From Chenopodium formosanum (lineage: Eukaryota > Streptophyta > Magnoliopsida > Caryophyllales > Amaranthaceae), in the NCBI GenBank assembly GCA_024500155.1, contig CM044858.1, forward strand, positions 21,935,795 through 21,999,794: 64,000 nucleotides of DNA, written 5' to 3'. The notes below the pieces were generated by a model that was given only the letters and a program-made list of their open reading frames with translations, was not told the DNA's origin and did not search any database. Positions 9,224-20,996 of this stretch are shown here, in pieces; position 1 is the first letter of the stretch, and every line of letters begins with the position of its first letter. The translations under genes were made by a program, and so were the position numbers.

Positions 9224-12200
9224 TTATCCACTAGAACTATCACTGTCATCATCATTGTCTTCAAGGTCATCGTTAAGAGCCTGCAGTGCAGATTCCATAT
9301 TAGACAATTCTTCCTCCTCCTCTTCTTCTTCTTCTTCTTCCTCCTCTTCCTCTTCATCCTCATTAATGAAATCATCTCCTTGGTTGATATTAGCGTACAC
9401 CACTTCATTTTCAACATCATCCCTAACTATATTAATGTCTTCATCATTTTCATTTTCATAGTTAGTGACCGGTGGAGCCACATGATCCCATAATGATTCG
9501 CTTTCATGAGTATCTTCATCATTAGGGAAATCAAAGAAGTTTCGTGGATTTGCCTTAATTACATATCTCCAATCTGTTTCATTATGAGCAGTCACATAGA
9601 AAACTTGTTCAATTTGAGAAGCTAAAGCGAATGACTCATTGGTTCTTAACCTCCGAGTAACATTGATAAGCACTGCTTCTAAATTGTCTTTTTTAATCCC
9701 TTTCCCGTCACTAAACACGTCAAACCACTTACACTTAAACAAAACAACTTTGGGACTTGTTCGATTTTTTAAGGCACCATACTCTAACACAATAACCTCC
9801 TCTAAAATCCCATAAAAATTCTTTTCTCCACTTTCGTCATCGCCTCTAACCACCACACCACTATTTTGAGTTTTTCGATTTCTTTGCCGTTTTTTGGTGT
9901 GAAATCTAAATCCATTAATGATATATCCATCATAAGTCACAACACGTTTCATGGGTCCTCTTGTTAAACAAAATAACTCTTCGGTAATCCTTACATCCCC
10001 ATCTTTCCACATCTTAATAATCTGTATTTCACAATAAGTAATAAAGAAAACAATCAAGAAAAGACGAAAAAATATATAATAGGAAAAAAAAACGGGTGTG
10101 CTCACTTACCCTATTCTCAAACCACTTGTAAAAGTCAATCTTTGGAAGACTCGTATCATTTAGATACTCACTAACCAAATAAATTAAGGAACTAAAAGTT
10201 AGTTAATTGTATATATTTTTAATAAAAAAAATTTCAAATCAATCACATCATAACACTTACTCTAAGAAAGGTTGTGCTTCGTCACAATTTTTTAGAACAT
10301 AAAGGTGAGCTTTTTTCCATTCATCAAAATCCAGTTGCTTTATATTTACCTTCCCTAAAGACTTGCCCATTTTAGAAAAAACGGACAGGGTATGGAGTTG
10401 TTGATGATCGATATCGTCATTTCGATCTAGACGGTTAAATTGCGTCTCAATCTTAGAAATATATCTTGAGCAAAATGTTAGACATTCCATTTCTATGTAC
10501 CCATTAGCAATTGAAGCTTCAGGGTGAGCTTTGTTCCGTACGTATGATTTAAATGTCCTCATCGCCCTTTTTCAAAAAAAAAGTTAGTTATAATCTATAA
10601 GTATTTATTTATATATAAAACCTATTTTTTTATATAAATTAAAACCTTACCTTTCAAAACGATACATCCATCGATAATGTACTGGGCCGGCAATCCTAGC
10701 CTCAGTGGCCAAGTGAATTGGAAGATGTATCATCACATCAAAAAATGCAGGAACGAATATACGTTCTAACTTGCACAAGGTGATTGCGATATTTGATTCC
10801 ATTCGCTCTAAGTCGGAAACCTTCAAAGTTTTTGAGCATAATTGCTTGAAAAATAAACTGAGCTCCCTTAAAGGCTCCAACACTTTCTCATCTATGACAC
10901 CCTTAAAGGCAGGGGTAAGCAAATCTTGCATGAAAACATGGAAGTCATGAGTTTTCATTCCCATGATCTTTCCATCTTGTAAAGATGTACACCGCGATAT
11001 ATTTGAACCATATGCATCAGGAAAAGCTAAGTTAGACAAAAAGGTGACTATTTTTCTTCGTTCATTCAAAGTTAGGTTGTATGTTGCTGGAGGGATTTTA
11101 TATTTTTCATCTCCTAAATGCTTGGCACGTAATTGACTATGCATCTTCATATCATCTAAGTCCAATCGCGCATTTAAGGTGTCTTTATTCTTCCCTGATA
11201 AATCAAGTAGTGTGCCTAATATACTTTCACAAACATTTTTTTCTATATGCATAACATCTAAGTTGTGTCGCACTAAAAGATGTCTCCAATATGGCAATTG
11301 AAAGAAAACACTTATTTTTTTCCATTGATGCACATTGTATTGTTCGCCTCTCTTTCGTTTTCTGGTAACACCTTTTCCGAATTCCACATTTGAATAGCCA
11401 CTCAATTGCTCTAAAACATCATGTCCTGTAAGTGGAGTAGGAGGAGGACCCTGTTCAACTTTTCCACCAAACAAATTCCTATTACGTCTCCATTTGTGAT
11501 CTGGCTCTAAAAACACTCTGTTATCCATATAACAATATTTGCGCCCATGTTTTAACCAAGCTGATCTTGTATCTTTATGACAATTAGGGCATGCACGTTC
11601 TCCTTTAGTACTCCAACCAGAGAGATTAGCATAAGCTGGAAAGTCACTAATAGTCCACAACAACACTGCTCGCATATTAAATGTCTCTTTGGCATGAGCA
11701 TCAAAAGTTTTTACCCCTGTCTCCCACAATTCCTTTAGTTCATCAATTAGAGGTTGCAAAAAAACATCTATATCATTTCCCGGAGATTTGGGACCGGGAA
11801 TTAGCAAAGATAATATCATGTTATCACTTTTCATGCACATCCAAGGAGGTAAGTTATATGGAACTAACATCACTGGCCAAATGCTATATCTGCTACTCAT
11901 GTTAGCACCGGGATTAAAGCCATCACTTGCTAAACCCAAGCGTATGTTACGAGCATCAGCAGCAAAGTCTGGATATATTTTATCCAAGGACTTCCATGCT
12001 TCTGAATCAGCTGGGTGTCTCATTACCTCATCTTTTGAGCATTCATCCTTATGCCATCGCATGTCCTTTGCTAACTTCGAGGAGACAAACATCCTTTGCA
12101 ACCTTGGAATGAGAGGAAAATGACGTAAAACTAATTGAGGAATTCGAGTTTTCTTTTCAGCAATACCCTCGTCTTCGTCACCAGAAGACACATCACCACC

Positions 12201-13001
12201 TTGCACAACTTTTTCCTTCAATCTAGGAGTCAAGCATTTAGGGCATTTTTCTTCATTTGCAAACTCCTTGCGATACAAAATGCAATGGTTAACACATGCA
12301 TCGATCTTTACATAATCCAATCCTAATGCTTTTGTATATTTTTTTGATTCATAAGAATTAGCTGGAAATTTTTTATCATGATTAAATGCCCTATGTAATG
12401 TATTTAATAACATTGAAAAAGACTTATCACTCCACCTGTTGCTAACCTTAATGTGTAGTAATGTGATAAGAAACTCTAATCTCTTAAATGTCTTGCACCC
12501 TGGATATAATTCGGCCTCCATGTCTTCGAGCAATGTCATTAACTCCTTACTAGGAGTTTCATCATCGCCACTACTAGAACCAAACTCCATGGAGTTACCA
12601 CCATCACTATGAACCTCATAAGTTGTACTATTATTCCATGCATTTGTGGCATCAAAAACCAATGGAGCCATATCATCAAATGGTATATCATCATCATCGT
12701 CATTATCTGAGGCCTCCATCGTGTTATCATCTTCATTATTAACATCTAGCCCACCACTTTCTCCGTGACTCACCCATGGGTTATAACTACTATCTATACC
12801 ATATACTAGTAAGTGGCATTGCATAGTTTTTCGATCATGGGCCAAACTCAATCTACAGTTTAAACAAGGACATTTCAACAAGGTGTCATCATTTTTTTCC
12901 CTATAAGAAAACTTTAAAAACTCGTCGACTCCTGCTTTATACTCTGGTTTGCGTCTATCCTTTATACCATTGTGGTTCATCCAAGTTCGATCTCTATTCA
13001 T
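9224..13001 (-). CDS. CACTA TNP2-type transposase, four exons, no visible defect
   Basis: Exons: 10651-13001, 10261-10566, 10110-10170 and 9224-10021. Every junction has GT-AG ends (donors GTAAGG, GTAAGT, GTAAGT; acceptors AAAAAG, GGTTAG, ATACAG) and phase is kept, giving 1171 residues with no stop. Domains in order: Transposase-associated zinc domain (about residues 4-80, with CPCLNC and a later H/C pair), TNP2 core (about 290-600, with GLASDGFNPGA, IDVFLQPLIDEL and LDVMHIEKNVCES, the likely acidic catalytic region), DUF4218 (about 715-830, HYRWMYRFER then KSYVRNKAHPE across the first intron), DUF4216 (about 965-1045, LEYG and VVLFKCKWFDV), and a poly-Glu acidic tail. It cuts and moves CACTA elements from the nucleus-localised protein, acting on the terminal CACTA ends. 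The lack of defects contrasts with the wrecked retroelements around it and points to a recent arrival. Confidence 0.92.
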
Positions 13002-14934
13002 TCTTGAAATTTAAAATAAAAGATAGTCCGTAACAGCATAATAGCAAAAAAAATAGTTAGTTAAAAAAGAAAAAGTTTATAGGTTAAAAACAATCAAATT
13101 ATGCCAATTTAATCACCTCCACTTCCGAAAAAATATCAAAGTATAGCTAATGCTTAGGATTTTTGTGTTATCCTAAAAATCTAAAATACAAAGTACCATT
13201 CTTCTTTATATTTTCTTTTAGGCCTACTATTTTACATACTGATAGCTTTTTGTAGTCAAAATTTTAATAATAAATTATAAAAACAAAGAACAAAAAAAAT
13301 TAGTCATCTACAAGTTAATAATAAGAACTATCCATCCACACAAACTAATTATTAATCCATATCCTAAGCACACCAATTAATAAGAACTATCCATCGACAT
13401 AAACTAATTATTAATCCATATATTAAGCACACCAATTAAGTCAAAAAGTGTATACACAATTACATATATCATATGCAAAGAAGCTTCTTTATTATATCAT
13501 TTTTCTTACATTAATTTGGCTAAGGCATACTACTGGATAAATTTCATCAAAACATATCTCTTAAAGCAATAAGTTCAGGTACTATTCAAATCATATAGCT
13601 GCACAAAATTGATAATAATTAAGCTGGTACTCATCAAAGAAACATACTCAAAATTCAACCCAATATGTATATATATAGAAGTATAATACAATCAAAAGCA
13701 ATCAAATAAAAAAACACCAACCTGAATATTGGTAGCTTGATCAAGAAACACTAATGTTCAGATCTTCTTTGAAGCTCCTAAGCTCTTGAACAAAAGGGGT
13801 AATAGAAGGATCTTTACAATTAAGCAAAAAAGTTAATTAGTTCTTGGTTCATTATAGTCAGGTTCTTATTTGCACATGAGTTAATCAGAATGAAAGTCAA
13901 TATTTATCATACTCTACTGATTCTACTCACTCATATTACATGGGTAGTTCAAATAAAGAATCTAGTTTGCCATATTTTAAAATAAGACATGTTCTCTTAT
14001 AATTGAATCTCTCTATATGTAGTCAATTTACTCATGTAATAATTATAATGTTAAGTTCTATATTGTAAATCTGTAACAAACTAACAACAACTGAAATTAA
14101 TAAAAATCTGACCCGATAGAAAACCACTTATCAAAGTAATTAAACTAATATCATTGTCCTTCAACATCCAAAATACAATATAATTCTCACTGAATATTAA
14201 GCGAGCTAATATCCTCTAATATGCTCTCTAATAATTGATATTACACGAGCAATTATAATTCAATCAGATTCTGGGTTAGTCTTACCCAACTAAGAATCCT
14301 TACAATTTCTTGGGACAAATCTGTCATCTAAGCTTCTTACATCACGCCAAACAAAATCAGGGAAATTAACCAAAACTAATATCGTCATTGATCTAAATTG
14401 GGAAAATTAGAAGCATAGAATATTTTCAAGAACAGATTTTGCATTTCATTATTGAAACAAAACTCGAATGTCACTCGATTAATATAGAAAAGAAAAATTA
14501 TTTTGCATCAAAATCTTTTTTTTTTTTTTTACAGAAAACAAAATTCGATTAATATTAACCACTATATAACTGACCCGTTAACAGGATGCGTTGAAGCCGT
14601 TGTTATCGCCTCCTTTAACCACCGCCGGACCACCTATGAAATTAACAAACAAATTAGGGTTTGACAAAATTACAAACTAGAAAGTAATATTGAGAAAGGA
14701 AAAATTTGGATTTAGATATTGTATAAAGAAACGAAATTGACCAAAAACACGCAAAAACTACAGCTCTTCAATGGATTTTGCAAGCTCTGGTACAAACAGG
14801 GGACAGAGGCCGGAAAGGGACGAAGAACCGAAGTGATGAAACTGATGATGTACTACGGCAGTACAGAGTTTAATATTTGAAGTTTTGCCATATTTGGGAT
14901 TTTTATTAAGCGGGTTTTATTTCCGCCCAATTTT
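13002..14934 (-). promoter_or_regulatory. Promoter and leader region of the CACTA transposase
   Basis: No ORF of interest. AT-rich DNA with two near-identical ~60-base blocks in tandem around 13320-13440 (sharing AAGAACTATCCATC and AATTATTAATCCATAT). A GC-richer patch near 14580-14640 and purine-rich DNA near 14760-14850 may be a leader exon. The transposase is transcribed leftward from here; the exact start is not visible. Confidence 0.4.
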
Positions 14935-15217
14935 AATTGATGGGCAACGACATTAAACATGCTTTTCAACCCAATTTAATTGGTTTGGGCAATGGGTTAA
15001 GTTATTTTGTCGCCCCAGTCATATTAATGGGCAACTATCAATAATTTCGTGGCCCGTTTATGAATAAGGGCAACGCAAATCTTGGTCGTCGCCTGTTATT
15101 GTACATTGGGCGACAAAATTTACCTCGTGGTCCATAATTAGATGTTTGGGCGACGATTATTAATTTTGTTGCCCATAAATTATTAATCCGTTGCCCAAAA
15201 TTGTTTTTCTTGTAGTG
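14935..15217. repeat. Right subterminal repeats of the inner CACTA element
   Basis: GGGCAACGA-like words in both orientations are spaced about every 20-40 bases up to the right terminus, mirroring 5670-6190. Confidence 0.75.
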
Positions 15218-15220
15218 ATT

Positions 15221-16490
15221 ATTGCTCTTTTGTACTTTGCCTTCCCTATCCCTTTTCCCATGAGCGATCCGCAAACACTGATCGCATTAAAATCTTAAGT
15301 AGGTGAAGTTGCTGTAACTTTTTTCAAAAGCAACACACGAATAGTCGAATACTAGTTCTAGCTCAAATTACACTATCAATGTATGATCCAATAGTTCATA
15401 TTACACTATCAGGTATGCGATTGCTTATATAGTTACTTGACTTGCTTAAGTAACTTTGATTCTTTTTGTTGGAGTATGGATGTTGTGTATCAGCTTTTAT
15501 AGTGAAGTGTCACTCTCTTGCAAACTGTGAATGATTTCAGTTACTAGTTATTCATGGAATCTCATGGAATCTGAGATCATTAATACGGAGTATGTTAATT
15601 TTAGCTTTTTTTATCCATTTGCCTTACAATCCTTAGAAATTAGAACTGACAACTTGACATAGCTGAAGTGCATTCTACTAGTCAAATTTGAACGTGTTTT
15701 TTCTGATTCTGGTGCTCTGGAAATGGCCTTTACAACAGGGTTGTGTTTCTATGCTTAACAACAAAGGTTATTTTATTTATGTTGCAAGATTAATGGTGGA
15801 TGCTCGACACCTTCGATATGCACAAGCAAACCCTAGTAAGAAGTGGTATATATGGAGTTCTTTAGTAATTGATTTACTTCCTTTTTTAGGTTGTTTTGAA
15901 ATAGTTATAAAATGGTTTCAAGTTTTTCTACTCACTCACTTCTACTATGATGACTGATGAGATGCAGGGAAACGGATTTACACGTCATATATTCCTCTTA
16001 CTAGGGTCTATTCAGTCACTTCAGGTTTTTATAAGGCTTCCTACTAAGTGAGGTTTTGTTACTGACCTCCTATTGCCGATAGTGTTGTCCCTGCTACTTC
16101 ACATTCTGCTTTGCTGGGTTGCTGCTTCACATACATTTTGCCTTATTAGAGAATCTGCTGTTGTTGCTAGTTTGGCTTTATTGGATCTGCTACTCTTGTT
16201 GTTGTGTATACTCCAATTTTTTTATTTTTTTATTTTTTATTTTTTTTTTGCATGTGTAAAGTTACAAGTTATTTTAGGTATACTATAGTTTTTTTTTGTA
16301 TGAAACCGTGATATTATATAAATTCAAATTTTCATCTATCGTATTTGTTAATTTCACATATGTGATTGTTGTATATGTTAATATAATATTTATGTTTAAA
16401 ATAATAAAAATTGCATATTTTCATAATAATAATAAATATTACCTATTAATTAATACGATGTTACATTATTTTGCAATAAGTGATACATAA
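15221..16490 (+). other. Right part of the outer CACTA interior with possible captured exon fragments
   Basis: No transposase domain. An 89-codon ORF at 15688-15957 includes the phrase RHLRYAQANPSKKW, which looks like ordinary protein, but splice-like signals (TTTACAACAG before 15739, several GT/AG pairs) suggest two small exons of a captured host gene rather than one ORF. I do not recognise the family. The remainder up to 16490 is T-rich and noncoding. Confidence 0.3.
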
Positions 16491-17996
16491 TGTCGATTAA
16501 AGTGCTACTATATGTTAAAAGATGATTAAAAAATGTAACCTAATAATAAAAGAATGTGCTACATTAGTTTGAAAAAGTGATACATAATATCGGATAAAGT
16601 GTTACTATATAATGTTACTAAAAATAAGTAAGTGTTACCTAACAAATAAAAAGTAACACTTTAAAAATGATACTAATAATATTAAAAAGCGTTACATAAG
16701 AAAGTTTATAGTAGCACTTTTGAAAGTGTTACCATACGTTACCCAAAGTGTTACATAAGACCTTAGGGAACATAGGCGGAAGTATCACCCAATAAAATGT
16801 TACCTATTGTCTTTAATAACACTTTTACCACTTTATGTAACACTTTTTGGGTGTTACTTAAGGTTAATTTTGCACTAGTGTCTCTCTCTCTCATTCTAAA
16901 CCAACCTTTTATAAAACACAATATTCCGCATTCGCAAGACTTAGAATTACTTAGCCAAGTTCGAAGTTGCCTTTGCCCTAGAAGTGCAAGGTTTGATATT
17001 TTCTGAGGGTTTGGTCCAAGTCTAGTCAAAACTTTATTTAATTTGATTTCAATTTAATTATTTAATTGTTCTTTATTATTTTCATTGAAGTTTACTAACT
17101 TGTGTGTTTTGTTATTAGAAAGAGGTACGAGATTTCAAAGTAAGTAGATTAGCTTACTCCCTATTATTTTCACAATGTAGAAAGCATGTTTATTATTGAT
17201 TAATTCCTAGTATCATGTTAGGATGTTTTTTATGCTTTCTAGGGTCATGTTAGGATGTTTTTATTGCTTTCTAGTTTCATGCTTAGGGTGCCTTTACTCT
17301 TTCTAATATCATGTTAGTACCATGTTAGGTTTAAAGCTTTGATCTTTATTGTTTAGTGACATGCTAGGGATTGTTATTAATTTTGTTAGTATCATGCCTA
17401 GGATCTTGCTATTATTAAGCTTTATTATTAACATGATGATTATTATTATTATTATGATTATTATTATTTAATATTGTCTATTATTATGTTGCTTGATATA
17501 TTTTATTGTTATTGCTTGATCACACCTTTTATGCTTGTTAAAGGGAATTTGTATTTGAAATCACGCTTAATAAGATAATTAATAATTTGGTTTAGGCTAA
17601 TGTGATTTTAACTCAAGTGATCGCCAATAATAGTTTTATTTGTGCATTAATATTCAACCAACATAGATAAACAGGGTAGGTTTAACATAATGTTTGTATG
17701 TTATTCGAAAAGCGTGCATGAATACGAGCAGAACAAAGTAGAGGCCTATTTTATAGGGCGGGTCCTTTCTTTTGTAGATTGGATTCGTACCCTCATCCCC
17801 GAACCCTATTTGGTTCAAAACCTTATGGAGTTGATGGTCCTTTTGGATTGTCTTTTGGGTTTACAAGTTCCTAAAACTTGTTGGCGATTCTTTTGCTCTC
17901 TTTTCCTTCCCTTTGGAACGCCACCATACTTAAGTGTATGATCACAGTGGGGTTCAAGTTTGGGATCATAATGCTTGAAATATTCCCTACAGTTTT

Positions 17997-18014
17997 TGGC
18001 GACTCCACTGGGGA
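17997..18014 (+). promoter_or_regulatory. Primer binding site of Gypsy1
   Basis: Five bases after the 5' LTR, TGGCGACTCCACTGGGGA is complementary to an 18-base tRNA 3' end finishing in CCA. I do not assign the tRNA species. The TTTGGCGACTC start is common in Tat-lineage elements. Confidence 0.7.
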
Positions 18015-19617
18015 GGATTTCTATTTATATTCCTGAAATTTATTTTTGGCAATTATTTAGAATGAGCTGATGAGACTCGAAAAATTCTAAGTATTTCATG
18101 TGCGTAATTTGATTAACATTATTGTCATATGCATAAAAAGGTTCTCATTGGATAGACCAATGAGTCAAAAACATAGGATTTTTACACGTAGGAAATTTGA
18201 GAAATATCTTTCATGACTATAATCGAAAAAACGCTACGAAATCTGGAAAATTCTAAGAACACAGATACTTGCCAAGGCATGTAGGAACTAGGGTCTAGAA
18301 AACAGGGCTTGTTGCCTGTAAAGAGCTTCTGTTGCCTGGCGATAGAGGTTCTTTTGCGGCGACAGTCCCTGTAGTCTGGCGCCAAGTTCTTCCAATACCG
18401 AGCCAGGGATCTGCCTTCTTGTTTTGACCATTTCTAGTACTGTTGGCTCGATTCTACTTATTGATTGAGTCCTTTTCTCACTTTTCTGAACCCATATGTG
18501 TTCTACATATGGACATAACCCTCTGGGGGTTCCTGCTTCACCTGCCCAATTGAATATCCACTATATGTGCAACAACGGGTACGTGCAAAGTTTGTGAATC
18601 CACCAAACCATGGAGTCGAGTTCGATTTCATCACGAACTCGCGGGGTCCCGTCCATTCGCACCAACCCTCACGGTAGGCTTGTGTGCAATGCATATGGAC
18701 TCATAACCATGGACCTTTTTGACTTAACCCATATCCTTGAACTTTAGAGAATTAGAGCCATGGTTAGGTTGCAAACTCATTGCATCATTTTGTGACTATA
18801 TGAACTACTTGTGCATCCTTGTTTATGCATACTATATATGTGTTAACCGTTTGGTTTGACTTGTGTTTGTAAATAAGTTTTAATAAACTAACCAATGACT
18901 AAAGGACTTTGTTTAATTAATTAATTAATTAATTAATTTGAACTAATTTGAACTAATAAAATTCCCTTAAGTCGAGTCATAGTTCCTTTAAGTCAACCCG
19001 GATTTTTATTCCCGTATACTGCAGAAGCGTCAACTTGTTATGGATCTGTATCCTTGGGTTTTATCTTTAATTAGGAGTTGGTTTCGTCCCAATCAGAGTC
19101 ATAGATCAAAAGTTATGACTAAAATACCACAGCTTGTCCAGTTTAATGCACATATGTGAAGTCTTAACTTAGTCTTTACTTGAGTCTAGTCACATAGTCT
19201 AGCCACATGGTCATGACACAAGTCTTAACATGTCACCCACACTCATTAGTCTTAGTACACACTTCGTATATGTCACCATGACCATGTCTTAGGTTCATGC
19301 ATGAGTCGTTTTTCCGTCATTTAAGTTGGGGGTCCATTTTATTCCTAATTCTTCCATATTTCTCCATCTCCATCATCTTCCCACTCACTATATTCTTTCC
19401 CCATGCATATCATACTTCTCACTCTTCCATAATCTTTTCCCATCTATTGCATTTGAATAAAGCTTGAGTAAAAATAATTGGTATAAAACTTATCCCTAAT
19501 TTCCCTTTCTACAATACTTGGTCAAGGAGAGAAGGGCGTTTAATCAAGGACAACACTTTTGTTCAAGTCTTACTTTTTGACAAACCAATCGGTAGGAAAA
19601 GGAAAGCTAAGAAGATA
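18015..19617 (+). other. Gypsy1 5' untranslated leader
   Basis: 1.6 kb without a convincing ORF. It contains another GGCGACA/TGTCGC-type cluster (about 18305-18390) and a TTAA microsatellite near 18917-18938. Long leaders are usual in Tat-lineage elements. Confidence 0.55.
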
Positions 19618-20736
19618 ATGGCCAGTCAAGAAGAGCTTAATGTAGTCAAGGGAGAGGTAGCGAACTTGGCTGAGATGCTAAAAAACTTAACTCTGCAAAT
19701 GAATGACCCTGCGAGACAACAACAAATGGACCTAATCCAGGAAAGCTTGGGCAAGCTGTCCAACGACTTTAGATTCCAAGAGATTAGCTCACAAGGGGTC
19801 TCGGTGGATAAGGACCTTCTCCCACAGAAGTTCAATGCCAACGACATCCCGAAATTCAAACCTATGGACAACCCTTATTTTTATTTAAGAGCTTTTGAAA
19901 CCATAATGAATATTAAGGGAATAGACAAGAAAGCCTTTCATTCTGTATTTCCTTTGTCTTTAGAAGCTGTGTGTCAACAATGGTACTTTTCTCTAGACAA
20001 AGAGAAGATCTCCAATTGGGAAGAAATAAAAAATGCTTTCATCGATAGATATAAATGTAATATTCAAGTTGAAACTGACCATAGACAGCTTGAGATGCTA
20101 AGACAAAAAGAAAATGAAAGTTTCACTTCCTTTTTCAACAAGTGGAGGGAAACTTCCGCTAATATGATTAAGGTCCCCACTGAGAAGGAGTCTGTGAGGT
20201 TGTTTATCAAGAATTTACAAGAAAAGTATTCAAAGCATTTGAGATATCAACACAACTTGAACACTTTCAAGGCAGTCTATGACATAGGCATTGAGATTGA
20301 AGATGACCTTGCAAAACAGAAAGCTACTAACAATAGTAACCACAGTGGCTGGAAAGGAAAGAAGAACGACATTCCTTCTTCTTCTGAAAACACCCACTCT
20401 AGTAACAATGTTAGTACCTTTGACCTCAATGAAGTTTTAGCCATGAATAACCAAGAATCTAAGAAAGAATTAAGGAAAGAATTCACTCCTATGGGGATGA
20501 GCTATGATGTTGCCTTCGATCGACTCCATACTAAGGGGCTCATTACTCCCATTGGACCTATTCAAGATCCCGCACCTGAAAAGAGATTGCCTAGTTGGAA
20601 TCCAGATGCACATTGTAAGTACCATCAAGGTAGGGGTCATACTACTGAGAGCTGTTGGAAGCTAAAGGAGGCCATCCAATATCTGATCGACAATAACAAG
20701 CTTCCTATACCTCCAGTCGGCAAGAAGACCGAGTGA
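19618..20736 (+). CDS. gag: Gypsy1 Gag polyprotein, apparently intact
   Basis: 372 residues in one frame. An N-terminal helical region is followed by a Retrotrans_gag domain (about 80-215; landmarks QQWYFSL, FIDRYK, ESFTSFFNKWRE). The C-terminal part has CKYHQGRGHTTESCW followed by a helix, the C-Y-H...H...C knuckle variant typical of Tat-lineage Gag rather than the classic CCHC. Gag forms the particle that packages element RNA in the cytoplasm. There is no protease after it: the frame stops at 20734-20736 and no pol follows. An intact gag in an element lacking pol suggests selection on, or recent activity of, Gag packaging. The start is the first ATG after the leader and has ANNATGGC context. 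Confidence 0.9.
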   Translation: MASQEELNVVKGEVANLAEMLKNLTLQMNDPARQQQMDLIQESLGKLSNDFRFQEISSQGVSVDKDLLPQKFNANDIPKFKPMDNPYFYLRAFETIMNIKGIDKKAFHSVFPLSLEAVCQQWYFSLDKEKISNWEEIKNAFIDRYKCNIQVETDHRQLEMLRQKENESFTSFFNKWRETSANMIKVPTEKESVRLFIKNLQEKYSKHLRYQHNLNTFKAVYDIGIEIEDDLAKQKATNNSNHSGWKGKKNDIPSSSENTHSSNNVSTFDLNEVLAMNNQESKKELRKEFTPMGMSYDVAFDRLHTKGLITPIGPIQDPAPEKRLPSWNPDAHCKYHQGRGHTTESCWKLKEAIQYLIDNNKLPIPPVGKKTE

Positions 20737-20817
20737 TGATAAAGCACAAGACAAGAGGCGAGCTCCAACGATAAGATTTCGTGACCTCTTTTTTCTATTT
20801 CTTTTTTTTATTCCTTT

Positions 20818-20946
20818 CCCCAATAAAGTCTAGCATAGACACCTTTCATTTTCCCCTAGTTTTTACTTTGTAGGACTTTCATTTACTTTTTTCCTTTTAA
20901 TAAAATGAGCATTTTATTTTCTTGCATATGATCATTGCATTGCATT

Positions 20947-20988
<42 letters not shown>

Positions 20989-20996
20989 GCCGAATT
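20818..20996 (+). repeat. Poly(A) signals followed by an internal 48-base A tract
   Basis: AATAAA-type signals occur near 20823 and 20901, and an uninterrupted run of 48 A occupies 20949-20996. This is what the 3' end of a polyadenylated gag mRNA would look like, now followed by 2.9 kb of further element DNA and the 3' LTR. It may record a template switch from a polyadenylated RNA; it could also be an A-microsatellite. Confidence 0.75.

Larger units (their letters stand above)
5670..15217 (-). mobile_element. Inner CACTA element, probably autonomous (TNP2-type transposase plus TNP1-like gene)
   Basis: Ends read CAGTACAAGAAAAAC (left; one base off the canonical CACTAC) and, inward from the right, CACTACAAGAAAAAC, followed on both sides by AATTTTGGGCAAC. 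The target duplication ATT is at 5667-5669 and 15218-15220. Subterminal regions are dense in GGGCAACGA / TCGTTGCCC words, the probable binding sites of the element's own DNA-binding protein. It carries a four-exon transposase gene without visible defects and a second gene with a Transposase_24-like domain that looks damaged. The element is 9.5 kb, a usual size for autonomous CACTA elements. Confidence 0.9.
3343..16880. mobile_element. Outer CACTA-type element (non-autonomous), inserted in the Gypsy1 LTR
   Basis: The left end reads CACTACTACAAAATTGACC and the right end, read inward, CACTAGTGCAAAATTAACC. The 3-bp duplication TCT flanks it (3340-3342 and 16881-16883), and the empty site is seen in the 3' LTR near 24955. 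Subterminal repeats with the word GTAACACTTT fill about 3365-3545 and 16490-16860. Without the inner element it is about 4 kb. No transposase domain is visible in its own DNA. It holds a CT-rich leader-like segment (4000-4310), a small ORF, a U6 retropseudogene and exon-like fragments near 15.7 kb. Confidence 0.85.
2280..17991 (+). repeat. 5' LTR of Gypsy1 (split by nested CACTA elements at 3343-16880)
   Basis: The LTR parts are 2280-3342 and 16881-17991, about 2.17 kb once the insertion and one TCT copy are removed. They align along their length with 23941-26079. A TATAAATA box sits at 3256-3263 (24875-24882 in the 3' copy) and fits the U3 promoter. A GCGACA/TGTCGC cluster lies just upstream (about 3130-3205); part of it is deleted in the 3' LTR. 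Differences between the two LTRs look denser in the first few hundred bases than in the second half, by eye. Confidence 0.88.

Noticed and set aside
9212..9493. Plus-strand ORFs with Ser-only or Phe/Leu-only runs
   Set aside because: They are the complement of the poly-Glu tail of the CACTA transposase.
17690..17941. 83-codon ORF near the end of the Gypsy1 5' LTR, repeated at 25778-26029
   Set aside because: It is shared only because the LTRs are copies of each other; it lacks any known domain and decays in the third LTR copy. I treat it as a chance frame.
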